This document shows positions 34,706-41,994 of a stretch of 56,073 nt of DNA, piece by piece (the first letter of the stretch is position 1; each line of letters begins with the position of its first letter). The notes under the pieces were generated by a model, which was not told the origin of the DNA, ran no database searches, and saw nothing but the letters and a program-made list of their open reading frames with translations. Source of the stretch: Acidovorax sp. CCYZU-2555 (GTDB lineage: Bacteria; Pseudomonadota; Gammaproteobacteria; Burkholderiales; Burkholderiaceae_C); contig NZ_JAHCDD010000035.1 in assembly GCF_018413525.1 (NCBI RefSeq), forward strand, positions 1 to 56,073, given 5' to 3'. The position numbers and the translations under genes are program-made.

Positions 34706-35650
34706 ATGACCTCCACATCCGCAAACATTGCGACGACCACGCTGGCTCCCACCAATCCCTGGGCGCTGGTACCTCCGCTGGGCAACCTGGACGCCTACAT
34801 CACGGCAGTCAATCGTCTTCCCATGCTCACGCTGGAAGAAGAGCAGGACTACGCGCGTCGCCTCAAGAATGACAGCGACCTCGATGCAGCCGGCCGCCTG
34901 GTGATGTCGCACCTGCGCCTGGTGGTGGCCATCTCGCGCCAGTACCTGGGCTATGGCCTGCCGCATGGCGACCTGATCCAGGAAGGCAACGTGGGCCTGA
35001 TGAAAGCCGTCAAGCGCTTCGATCCCGAACAGGGCGTGCGCCTGGTGAGCTACGCCATGCACTGGATCAAGGCCGAGATCCACGAATACATCCTGAAGAA
35101 CTGGCGCATGGTCAAGCTGGCCACGACCAAGGCCCAGCGCAAGCTGTTCTTCAACCTGCGCTCCATGAAGCAAGGGCTCAAGGCCGATGCCGCGGCGCTC
35201 GACGAGAGCACCCACCGCGACACGCTGAGCCCGCATGAGATCGACACCGTCGCGCAAAAGCTCAACGTCAAGCGCGAAGAAGTCATCGAAATGGAAACCC
35301 GCATGTCGGGCGGCGACGTGCTGCTCGATCCGTCTCCTTCCGATGACGGCGAGAACGCTTTCGGGCCCATCGCCTACCTCGCCGATGGTTCGCATGAACC
35401 CACGGCGATGATCGAGTCGCGCCAGCGCGACGCGCTGGCCACCGACGGCATCAGCCTGGCGCTGGGCGGTCTGGATGAGCGCAGCCGACGCATCGTCGAG
35501 GAGCGCTGGCTCAAGGTCAATGACGACGGCTCGGGTGGCATGACGCTGCACGAACTCGCCGCGGTCTATGGCGTCAGCGCCGAGCGCATCCGCCAGATCG
35601 AATCGGCGGCGATGAAGAAGATGAAGAAGACGCTGGCCGAATACGCTTAA
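34706..35650 (+). CDS. rpoH: RNA polymerase heat-shock sigma factor (sigma-32)
   Basis: Directs RNA polymerase to heat-shock promoters. Region 2 is visible as LVVAISRQYLGYGLPHGDLIQEG and RFDPEQGVRLVSYAMHWIKAEI (read in shorter pieces, e.g. GLPHGDLIQEG and SYAMHWIKAEI), followed by the RpoH-specific box AQRKLFFNLR and a region 4 helix-turn-helix (LHELAAVYGVSAERIRQIE). I choose the ATG at 34706, with AAAGGA upstream, over an ATG six codons earlier; this gives 314 residues. The upstream CIRCE-type site predicts HrcA repression. Confidence 0.97.
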   Translation: MTSTSANIATTTLAPTNPWALVPPLGNLDAYITAVNRLPMLTLEEEQDYARRLKNDSDLDAAGRLVMSHLRLVVAISRQYLGYGLPHGDLIQEGNVGLMKAVKRFDPEQGVRLVSYAMHWIKAEIHEYILKNWRMVKLATTKAQRKLFFNLRSMKQGLKADAAALDESTHRDTLSPHEIDTVAQKLNVKREEVIEMETRMSGGDVLLDPSPSDDGENAFGPIAYLADGSHEPTAMIESRQRDALATDGISLALGGLDERSRRIVEERWLKVNDDGSGGMTLHELAAVYGVSAERIRQIESAAMKKMKKTLAEYA

Positions 35651-35671
35651 GTCTCGCGGCTGGGATAATCG

Positions 35672-35703
35672 GCGCACCGCCTTTGCAGGCGGTGCGCTTT
35701 TTT
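35672..35703 (+). terminator. Intrinsic terminator of rpoH
   Basis: A perfect 10-bp stem GCGCACCGCC/GGCGGTGCGC with a 6-nt loop (TTTGCA) is followed by TTTTTT. It starts 22 bp after the rpoH stop codon. Confidence 0.92.
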
Positions 35704-35762
35704 CATGGCGCGTCGCCTGCACAAGACCCTGTATTTCAATAATGATGATCCGAGGAGCACGC

Positions 35763-36752
35763 ATGATTTCGAGATTGACCCGCCGCACGCTGCTGGCATC
35801 GGCAGCCAGCGCCGCGGCTGCCGCCTGCGTCCCCGCCCTGGCGGCCGGCCCGGCCGCCTGGCCCACGCGCCCGGTCAAGCTGATCGTCGGCTTTCCTGGC
35901 GGATCGTCGCCCGACCTGGTCGCACGCACGCTGGCCGAGCCGCTGGCCAAGATGCTGGGCCAGCCGGTGGTGGTCGAGAACAAGGTGGGCGCCGGGGGCA
36001 ACATCGGCGCCGATGCCGTTGCCCACGCGACCGACGACCATACGCTGGGCCTGATGATCAACGGCAACATGACCATTGCCAAGCTGATCAATCCCAAGGC
36101 GACTTACGACCCGCTCAAGGACCTGCAGCCCGTGAGCCTGATCGCCACCGCGCCGCTGGCGCTGGCCGCTTCGGCCCAGGCCCCGGGCAGCACGGCCGCC
36201 GAATTCTTCGCGGCTGCGCGCGCCAGCGGCGACAAATGGAGCTACGGCAGCCCGGGCATAGGCACGGTCGCGCATATCGGCATGGAGCTGCTCAAGGCAC
36301 GCGCGGGCATCGCGCCGGTGCATGTGCCCTACCCCGGCAACCCGCAGGTCATCAACGCCATCATCGGCGAGCAGGTGCAGCTCGCACTGCTGCCCCCGGC
36401 CATGGCCGCGGCCCAGGCACGCGCGGGCAAGCTGCGCGTGATCGGCGTGACATCGACCAGCCGCTCGTCGCTGGTGCCTGAATATCCCAGCCTGTCGGAA
36501 GCCGGCATTGCCAACTACCAGATGGAAATCTGGAACGCGGTCGCCGCGCCGCGCTCCATGCCCCAGTCCATCGTCGAACGCCTTGGCACGCTGCTGAGCG
36601 AAATCGCGCGCCACCCCGACATCCGCGCCAAGCTGTTCGCCCAGGGCTGGCAGGTTGCTGGCACGTCGTCAGAAGGCCTGGCCAACCGCATTCGCACCGA
36701 TGCCAAGGTCATGGGCGACATCATTCGCAGTCAGAAGATAACCGCGCAATGA
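35763..36752 (+). CDS. Bug-family tripartite tricarboxylate transporter substrate-binding protein
   Basis: Periplasmic solute receptor of 329 residues of the TctC/Bug family, greatly expanded in Burkholderiales. The signal peptide has a twin Arg before its hydrophobic core (SRLTRRTLLASAASAAAAA), so Tat export is possible. The mature part shows WPTRPVKLIVGFPGGSSPDLVAR, read as WPTRPVKLIVGF and PGGSSPDLVARTLA, then VVVENKVGAGGNIGADAVA and YPGNPQVINAIIGEQVQLAL. The ATG at 35763 follows GAGGAG. No TctA/TctB membrane partners are adjacent, so it is an orphan receptor; its ligand is unknown. Confidence 0.93.
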   Translation: MISRLTRRTLLASAASAAAAACVPALAAGPAAWPTRPVKLIVGFPGGSSPDLVARTLAEPLAKMLGQPVVVENKVGAGGNIGADAVAHATDDHTLGLMINGNMTIAKLINPKATYDPLKDLQPVSLIATAPLALAASAQAPGSTAAEFFAAARASGDKWSYGSPGIGTVAHIGMELLKARAGIAPVHVPYPGNPQVINAIIGEQVQLALLPPAMAAAQARAGKLRVIGVTSTSRSSLVPEYPSLSEAGIANYQMEIWNAVAAPRSMPQSIVERLGTLLSEIARHPDIRAKLFAQGWQVAGTSSEGLANRIRTDAKVMGDIIRSQKITAQ

Positions 36753-36757
36753 CCTGA

Positions 36758-37372
36758 TCAGGCCTTTTCCGCGAGCAGCATGCGCACGTCGGCGGTCAGG
36801 CCCTGAGGGCCTGTGCCATAGCGCTCGTAGACGCGCAGGCGGCCTGCGGGGTCGTAGACATAGCTGCCGGCCGAATGGTCCAGCGTATAGCTCTCCGGGG
36901 TCGGGCCGTCGACCTTCTTGTAGAAGATCTTGAAGTCCTTGGCGATCGCCGCGGTCTGCTCGGGCGTGCCGCGCAGCGCGACAAAGCCGGGGTCGAAGCT
37001 TTCCATGTAGGCCTTGAGCATTTCGGGCTTGTCGCGCTCGGGGTCCAGCGTGACGAAAATGCCCTGCAGGCGCTCGCCGTCGGCGCCCAGCAGCTTCTTG
37101 ACTTCGGCCAGTTCCTGCAGCGAGGTCGGGCAGACATCGGGGCATTGGGTATAGCCGAAGAACACCACCACCACCTTGCCCGCGAAGTCCTTGAGGCTGC
37201 GCTGCTGGCCCGAGGCATCGGGCAAGGAGAAGTCGCGCGCGTATTCAGCGCCGGTCACGTCCACGCCCTGGAAGCTGGCCTTGGGTTCGCGGCTGCAGCC
37301 CGCGAGCAGGCCCGCCGTCCCGGTGCCGACCGCCGAGGCCAGCAACAACTTCAATACACGTCGTTTATCCAT
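36758..37372 (-). CDS. SCO1/SenC family copper chaperone
   Basis: Membrane-anchored thioredoxin-fold protein that delivers copper or reduces cysteines for the CuA site of cytochrome c oxidase subunit II. It has an N-terminal lipobox LAGC (Cys26) after an Ala/Gly-rich signal, the metal-binding CPDVC (Cys77, Cys81) and the third ligand His166 in TLDHSAGSYV. At 204 residues it is complete. It is the last gene of the oxidase operon, 6 bp downstream of ctaB, and is convergent with the Bug gene. Confidence 0.94.
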   Translation of the reverse strand: MDKRRVLKLLLASAVGTGTAGLLAGCSREPKASFQGVDVTGAEYARDFSLPDASGQQRSLKDFAGKVVVVFFGYTQCPDVCPTSLQELAEVKKLLGADGERLQGIFVTLDPERDKPEMLKAYMESFDPGFVALRGTPEQTAAIAKDFKIFYKKVDGPTPESYTLDHSAGSYVYDPAGRLRVYERYGTGPQGLTADVRMLLAEKA

Positions 37373-37378
37373 AGTCGT

Positions 37379-38275
37379 TCAAAAAATATAGTGATCCGCC
37401 AATAGTGCAGCGAACAGCAGGCTCAGGTGGATCAGCGAAAACCGGAAGGTCTTGCGGGCCAGGGCGTCGGAGTAATTGCGCCACAGCCGAAAGCCATACG
37501 CACAGAACCCCAGGCCCAGCACCACGGCCGCCACCAGGTAGAGCCAGGAACTCATGCCGAAGACGAACGGCAGGAGGCATCCGGCAAACAATACCAGCGT
37601 ATAGAGAAACACCTGCAAACGGGTGAATTCATTGCCGTGCGTCACGGGCAGCATGGGCAGGCCGGCCTGGCGGTAATCCTCGACACGGTACAGCGCCAGC
37701 GCCCAGAAATGCGGCGGCGTCCAGAGGAAGATGATCAGGAACAGGATCAGCGACTCGGGCGTGACCTGGCCGGTCACCGCGGCCCAGCCCAGCACCGGCG
37801 GCATCGCGCCCGAGGCGCCGCCGATCACGATGTTCTGCGGCGTCAGCGGCTTGAGGATCAGCGTATAGACCACGGCATAGCCGACAAAGGTCGCGAGCGT
37901 GAGCCACATGGTCAGCGGATTAACCCAGACATAGAGAACCGCCGAGCCCGCCGCGCACAGCAGCGTGGAAAACGCCAGCGCCTGGCCGTCAGACAGCTGG
38001 CCCTTGGCCGTGGGCCGCCAGGCCGTGCGCTTCATCTTGGCGTCTATGCCTTTTTCGACCAGGCAGTTGAACGCCGCGGCCGCGCCCGCAACCAGCCAGA
38101 TGCCGGCGCAGGCCACGGCCATCAACGCCAGCTGGTCCAGTGCCGGCCAGCCGGGTATGGCCAGCACCATGCCGATCAGCGCACAGAAAACAATCAATTG
38201 CACCACGCGCGGCTTGGTCAGCGCGTAGAACTGCGCAAAGCGCGAAGGAACGGAAACGGAGGCAGCGAGGCTCAT
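37379..38275 (-). CDS. ctaB: Protoheme IX farnesyltransferase (heme O synthase)
   Basis: Polytopic inner-membrane prenyltransferase that adds a farnesyl group to protoheme to make heme O, the precursor of heme A. The first Asp-rich motif is [19 protein letters not shown] with the N-x3-D-x3-D-like pattern, and [21 protein letters not shown] plus [19 protein letters not shown] are conserved (pieces below 20 residues: [30 protein letters not shown]). It has 298 residues and about nine hydrophobic segments. ctaA, the usual upstream neighbour, is missing here. Confidence 0.95.
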   Translation of the reverse strand: MSLAASVSVPSRFAQFYALTKPRVVQLIVFCALIGMVLAIPGWPALDQLALMAVACAGIWLVAGAAAAFNCLVEKGIDAKMKRTAWRPTAKGQLSDGQALAFSTLLCAAGSAVLYVWVNPLTMWLTLATFVGYAVVYTLILKPLTPQNIVIGGASGAMPPVLGWAAVTGQVTPESLILFLIIFLWTPPHFWALALYRVEDYRQAGLPMLPVTHGNEFTRLQVFLYTLVLFAGCLLPFVFGMSSWLYLVAAVVLGLGFCAYGFRLWRNYSDALARKTFRFSLIHLSLLFAALLADHYIF

Positions 38276-38296
38276 GCGGGAACTCGAATGGAAAAC

Positions 38297-39052
38297 TCAG
38301 CGGGTCGGGGCAGCAGCATCGGGGCGACCCGCCGTGTCCCAGGACGAAGCCGCGCGCAGCAGGCGGTCGAGGTCGCGCTTGGCCTTGGCGGCGGTCGATT
38401 TGTCCAGCGATGCGGGCATGCGCATCATCCAGTGGCCCATGGGATCGACGAGATAGAGGTGGTCTTCAATGCGCTGGCCTGGCGCGGGCTCTAGCCAGCC
38501 GGCCAGCGCCTGGCCATCGACGCGCAGCACCTGGCCCTGGGCCATGGCCGGCGCCAGCGCGGCAGGCGGCTGGGCGGCGTCGTTGACGAGCCAGACCCAG
38601 TCGAGCCTGTCCTTCTCGCGGCCCAGGCTTTCGCGCAGCTGGCGCTGCAGATACAGGTGTTCCTCGCAGGCCGCATTGCATTGCCCACCCGCGACGCTGA
38701 CCAGCAGCCATTGCCCCTTGAGCGATGCCAGCGGCACGGACGCACCAGCGAGCGTGCGCGCCTGCACATCGGGCAATGCACGCTGCGGCTGTATCAGCTC
38801 GCCGAAGTTGCGCCGGCCTTCGGGCCGGACCACGTAGTAGGTGAAGTAGGAGGCAATGACCGGCGCCGCGCAGACCAGCAGCACGCCTATCATCTGCCAG
38901 CGCCCGGAGCGCGTGCGCTGCACGGCCTGCATCGCCTCGCCTGCCGCGGGCAGGCCATGCACGCTCAGGCCCAGCGGCTCGGCAGCGGCGCGCTCAGGCG
39001 GCGGGCTGCTGGCGCGGGCGAATGAAGCGTCGGAAGAGTTGAAACCAGACAT
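38297..39052 (-). CDS. Oxidase-operon membrane protein with thioredoxin-like periplasmic domain
   Basis: A 251-residue protein with a ~50-residue polar N-terminus, one transmembrane segment (MIGVLLVCAAPVIASYFTYY, about residues 54-73) and a periplasmic domain. The part VPLASLKGQWLLVSVAGGQCNAAC resembles the strand and Cys pair of SCO/thioredoxin folds, with Cys124 and Cys128 (C-N-A-A-C), followed by LYLVDPMGHWMMRMP, the usual C-terminal beta strand. It is probably a redox or copper helper for oxidase assembly; this is inference from fold and operon. The 5' end overlaps surf1 by 59 bp, which leaves a later start possible. Confidence 0.75.
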   Translation of the reverse strand: MSGFNSSDASFARASSPPPERAAAEPLGLSVHGLPAAGEAMQAVQRTRSGRWQMIGVLLVCAAPVIASYFTYYVVRPEGRRNFGELIQPQRALPDVQARTLAGASVPLASLKGQWLLVSVAGGQCNAACEEHLYLQRQLRESLGREKDRLDWVWLVNDAAQPPAALAPAMAQGQVLRVDGQALAGWLEPAPGQRIEDHLYLVDPMGHWMMRMPASLDKSTAAKAKRDLDRLLRAASSWDTAGRPDAAAPTR

Positions 39053-39779
39053 AGAGAACCGCCATCAGGAGACTGATACCAAACCATTGAAATGCATAGC
39101 CGTAATGCTTGTCCACTCCCGCGTCGATGCGGGGCCAGTCGCGCTGCAGGCCTTCGCTGTCCGCGCCTGTCTGCAGCACGCTCATCGCGAGCACGGGCAG
39201 ACCGGTTTGCGCGCGGAAATGGGCCATGTCGAGATTCTGTCGGATAGGCGACGTTTCGGAAACAGGGTCTGCACCGGGTGCCATTTCGTACAGCCGCGCG
39301 GGCGCGAGCGCGAGCAGGCCGGCGACGGCCACCGGGCCCGCGGGCGTGGCTACCGGAGCCAGCGCCGTGCGGTCCTGGAAGTTTCGGGGTATCCAGCCGC
39401 GCTGCACCAGCACCACCGCGGGCGTGGGCCCGTCGAGGGCCAGAGGCGTCAGCACGAAGAAGCCGGGACGACCATGCATCTGCCGGTTGTCGAGGTAGAC
39501 AGTATGCGGCGCGAGCCAGCGGCCCTGCAGCGTCACAGGGCGGTGGACCAGATCGGCCGCCGGCGCTTTCTGCAATGCCTGTTCAAGTGCCGGCCCATCG
39601 AGCGGTGCCTGCTGGCCACGCGCTTCAATGGCCGCGGCCAGCGCCTGCTTCTGCGCCGCGCGGTCGAGCTGCCAGCGGCCCAGCGCGGCGGTGCCGACGA
39701 TTGCCAACACCGCGGCCAAGGTGATCACCCAGAAGCGCGCGCCTACTGGCGAACCCGCTGGCCTTGTGCTTTTACTCAC
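38994..39779 (-). CDS. SURF1 family oxidase assembly protein
   Basis: Inner-membrane protein of 261 residues that assists haem a insertion into subunit I. TM1 is at about 17-33 (FWVITLAAVLAIVGTAALG) followed by the family motif GRWQLDRAAQK; a periplasmic domain carries VTLQGRWLAPHTVYLDNRQM and VLVQRGWIPRNFQ; TM2 near the C-terminus is in HYGYAFQWFGISLLMAVLY. No ATG fits; the GTG at 39779 (MSKSTRPAG) has GGAGA upstream and is the best start. The divergent twin-TM gene starts only 15 bp away. Confidence 0.92.
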   Translation of the reverse strand: MSKSTRPAGSPVGARFWVITLAAVLAIVGTAALGRWQLDRAAQKQALAAAIEARGQQAPLDGPALEQALQKAPAADLVHRPVTLQGRWLAPHTVYLDNRQMHGRPGFFVLTPLALDGPTPAVVLVQRGWIPRNFQDRTALAPVATPAGPVAVAGLLALAPARLYEMAPGADPVSETSPIRQNLDMAHFRAQTGLPVLAMSVLQTGADSEGLQRDWPRIDAGVDKHYGYAFQWFGISLLMAVLYVWFQLFRRFIRPRQQPAA

Positions 39780-39794
39780 CGGATAATGGTCTCC

Positions 39795-40028
39795 ATGAAA
39801 ATCTTCATCGCCTTGGCCTTTCTGGGCATTCTCGCCAGCCTGGGCAGCGCCTTGTTCTTCATGATGCGCCGGCCGCGCGAGGGTGTCGAGGATAACCGCC
39901 GCCGCAGCCAGCATATGGCGCGTGCGCTGGCGCTGCGCGTGGGCTTGTCGGTGCTGTTGTTCCTGTGCCTGCTGATCAGCTGGAAGCTGGGGTATATCCA
40001 GCCGACGGGGCTGCCGGTGGGACGCTGA
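39795..40028 (+). CDS. Twin transmembrane protein (DUF2909-like)
   Basis: A 77-residue protein with two membrane helices, IFIALAFLGILASLGSALFF (about 3-22) and ALRVGLSVLLFLCLLISWKL (about 45-64), joined by a basic loop MRRPREGVEDNRRRSQHM. Family members sit within the cta oxidase cluster of betaproteobacteria but have no known function. Unlike its neighbours it is on the plus strand, inserted between ctaE and surf1. Its start is 15 bp from the surf1 start, so the two promoters must lie inside each other's genes. Confidence 0.85.
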   Translation: MKIFIALAFLGILASLGSALFFMMRRPREGVEDNRRRSQHMARALALRVGLSVLLFLCLLISWKLGYIQPTGLPVGR

Positions 40029-40034
40029 AGCGGC

Positions 40035-40057
40035 AGAGCCGGCGCAAGGCCGGCTCT
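40035..40057. terminator. Hairpin between the twin-TM gene and ctaE
   Basis: AGAGCCGGC-GCAAG-GCCGGCTCT is a 9-bp perfect stem 6 bp after the twin-TM stop; a second short stem GGTGGCC/GGCCACC follows at about 40066-40081. Both lie between convergent genes. T tracts are weak. Confidence 0.5.
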
Positions 40058-40090
40058 TGCAACATGGTGGCCGAGGCCACCGCCATCTGT

Positions 40091-40972
40091 TCACATCCAG
40101 TAGACCAACACGTAAAGACCCAGCCACACCACGTCAACGAAGTGCCAGTACCAGGCCGCGCCTTCGAAGCCGAAGTGCTTTTCGGCCGTGAAGTGGCCTT
40201 TTTGCAGCCGCAGCGTGATGAAGAACAGCATCAGCATGCCGACGAACACGTGGAAGCCGTGAAAGCCCGTGAGCATGTAGAAGGTCGAGCCGAAGATGCC
40301 CGACGACAGCTTGAGGTTCAGGTCGGTGTAGAGGTGGTAGTACTCGTAGCCCTGCACGCACAGGAAGATGAAGCCCAGCACCACGGTGGCCCACATGAAG
40401 GCGATGGTGCGACCACGGTGGCTTTCGCGCAACGCGTGGTGGGCGATGGTCAGCGTGACGCCCGAGGTCAGCAGCAGCGCGGTGTTGATGGTTGGCAGCC
40501 AGAACGGGCCCACGGTCTGGAACGGCTCCACGGTGCCCGCGGGCGAGGCCGTGGCACCGGCCGCCATGCTGGGCCAGACGGCCTTGAAGTCGGGCCACAG
40601 CAAGGCGTTCTCTATGCCGCCCAGCGTGGGCACCGAATGCGCGCGGCCCCACCACAGCGCGGTGAAGAACGCGCCGAACAGCATCACTTCGGAGAAGATG
40701 AACCAGCTCATGCTCCAGCGGAACGACAGGTCGATCTTGCGGCCGTAGAGCCCGCTTTCGCTTTCATGGATCGCGTCGCGGAACCATTGGTAGAGCACGA
40801 CCAGCCACCAGGCCAGGCCGAAGAACAGACTCCATTTGCCCCACTCGTGGCCGTTGATCCATTGCCCCGCGCCGAGGATCACGAAGAACAGGCCCGCGGC
40901 CGCCATGATCGGATGGCGCGATTCACCGGGCACGTAGTAGTAGGGCGTTGCGCCTTGGGTAGTTCCACTCAT
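40091..40972 (-). CDS. ctaE: Cytochrome c oxidase subunit III
   Basis: Seven-helix core subunit that stabilises subunit I and its proton-uptake path. Conserved segments are SWFIFSEVMLFGAFFTALWW with the membrane Glu, HALRESHRGRTIAFMWATVV, and FYMLTGFHGFHVFVGMLML (each given in full only up to 20 residues), ending AAWYWHFVDVVWLGLY. It has 293 residues. It is preceded by the small DUF2970 gene and followed by a hairpin shared with the twin-TM gene. Confidence 0.97.
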   Translation of the reverse strand: MSGTTQGATPYYYVPGESRHPIMAAAGLFFVILGAGQWINGHEWGKWSLFFGLAWWLVVLYQWFRDAIHESESGLYGRKIDLSFRWSMSWFIFSEVMLFGAFFTALWWGRAHSVPTLGGIENALLWPDFKAVWPSMAAGATASPAGTVEPFQTVGPFWLPTINTALLLTSGVTLTIAHHALRESHRGRTIAFMWATVVLGFIFLCVQGYEYYHLYTDLNLKLSSGIFGSTFYMLTGFHGFHVFVGMLMLFFITLRLQKGHFTAEKHFGFEGAAWYWHFVDVVWLGLYVLVYWM

Positions 40973-41021
40973 TTCCTGCTCCTGACTCTCTAGGTCCTTG
41001 CGTCCGTCTGTAGCTTGGCGC

Positions 41022-41225
41022 TCAGACGATCCAGTTCACAATCAAGATCAAGCCTGCGACCAATACGACAATGGCCACCAGCCCCCCCACCACCACCTGC
41101 AGCGCAGTGATGCTTTCAACGTCTTTCTGGTATTCGCTGCCCTTGCGCACGCCCAGCAATGCCCACAGCATGGTGCGCGCCGTGCGCAGCGCCGAGGCTT
41201 TCTTCTTTTCCTGCGGGCCGGTCAC
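41022..41225 (-). CDS. DUF2970 family small membrane protein
   Basis: A 67-residue protein with a basic N-terminus (QEKKKASALRTARTMLWALL) and one C-terminal transmembrane helix (ALQVVVGGLVAIVVLVAGLI onwards). The pattern TMLWALLGVRKGSEYQKD matches DUF2970 proteins that lie between ctaG and ctaE in many betaproteobacteria. The GTG start at 41225 overlaps the ctaG stop by 4 nt (GTGA), supporting both the start and translational coupling. Function unknown. Confidence 0.85.
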   Translation of the reverse strand: MTGPQEKKKASALRTARTMLWALLGVRKGSEYQKDVESITALQVVVGGLVAIVVLVAGLILIVNWIV

Positions 41226-41860
41226 AGCGTGGGCTCCTGAACGCCGGGTGCCGCGGCCTGGCGCGCCACCGGTTGCTTGAGGCCGCCCGCGGGTGCGGGC
41301 GGCGTCTTGCCGCCGACTTCGAAGAAGGTGTACGACAGCGTGATGGTCGTGACGTCCTTGGAAATCTTCGGATCGATCACGAAGGCCACGGGCCATTCCT
41401 TTTTCTCACCGGGCTCCAGCGTGTACTGGTTGAAGCAAAAGCACTCGAGCTTGATGAAATGCGCGGCCGCCTGGTGCGGCGCGTAGCTGGGAATCGCCTG
41501 CGCGGCCATGCGGCGGTTCTGCACGTTCTGGAATTCGTACTCGACCACCGTGAGCTCGCCCGGATGCACCTGCACAGAGCGCTGGCGCGGCTTGAAGTCC
41601 CAGGGGCCGCGCGCATTCGCGTCGAACTCGACGGTGATGGTGCGGCTCATGTCGACCTGGGAGTTGGCCGGCAGCTTGGCGTTGGGACCGATCTGGCCGT
41701 TGCCCGGCACCTGGCGCTCGGAGATCGCGAGGATGTTGATGCCCAGCGCTTCGCAGACATGCTTGTAGATGGGAATCAGCGCATAGCCGAAGGCGAACAT
41801 GCCGACGGCGATCACCGCCAGCTTGCCGACCATCTTCGTGTTTTCCTGGCGCATTCCCAC
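41222..41860 (-). CDS. ctaG: Cytochrome c oxidase assembly protein CtaG (Cox11)
   Basis: Copper chaperone that inserts CuB into subunit I. It has one N-terminal membrane helix (KLAVIAVGMFAFGYALIPIY) and a periplasmic immunoglobulin-like domain with the copper-binding ECFCFNQYTLEPGE and the conserved VDMSRTITVEFD and YTFFEV. I prefer the GTG at 41860: AAAAGGA lies 6-12 bp before it and the resulting N-terminus MGMRQENTKMVGK has the spacing I expect for this family. The ATG at 41854 is the alternative. The ORF gives 212 residues. Confidence 0.94.
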   Translation of the reverse strand: MGMRQENTKMVGKLAVIAVGMFAFGYALIPIYKHVCEALGINILAISERQVPGNGQIGPNAKLPANSQVDMSRTITVEFDANARGPWDFKPRQRSVQVHPGELTVVEYEFQNVQNRRMAAQAIPSYAPHQAAAHFIKLECFCFNQYTLEPGEKKEWPVAFVIDPKISKDVTTITLSYTFFEVGGKTPPAPAGGLKQPVARQAAAPGVQEPTL

Positions 41861-41870
41861 GGCTATCCTT

Positions 41871-41990
41871 TTACTGCGCACCCAGCCACAGCATCTTGGC
41901 CACGAAGCCCGCCAGGAAGACGGCGGCGATCGAGGCCAGGATCAGTGCGAGGCGCAGATTGCTTTTGCGTTGTTCGGGCGACATTGCCAT
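41871..41990 (-). CDS. Cytochrome oxidase small assembly protein (39 residues)
   Basis: A tiny gene just downstream of ctaD. The translation is a short polar start MAMSPEQRKSNLR followed by a single transmembrane helix ALILASIAAVFLAGFVAKM and a WLGAQ end. It lies between ctaD (4 bp upstream) and ctaG (10 bp downstream), the same place where comamonads and relatives carry a small conserved oxidase-associated membrane peptide. Its TAA also supplies the A-rich start of the ctaG ribosome-binding site. Function is inferred from position only. Confidence 0.8.
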   Translation of the reverse strand: MAMSPEQRKSNLRLALILASIAAVFLAGFVAKMLWLGAQ

Positions 41991-41994
41991 GTTC

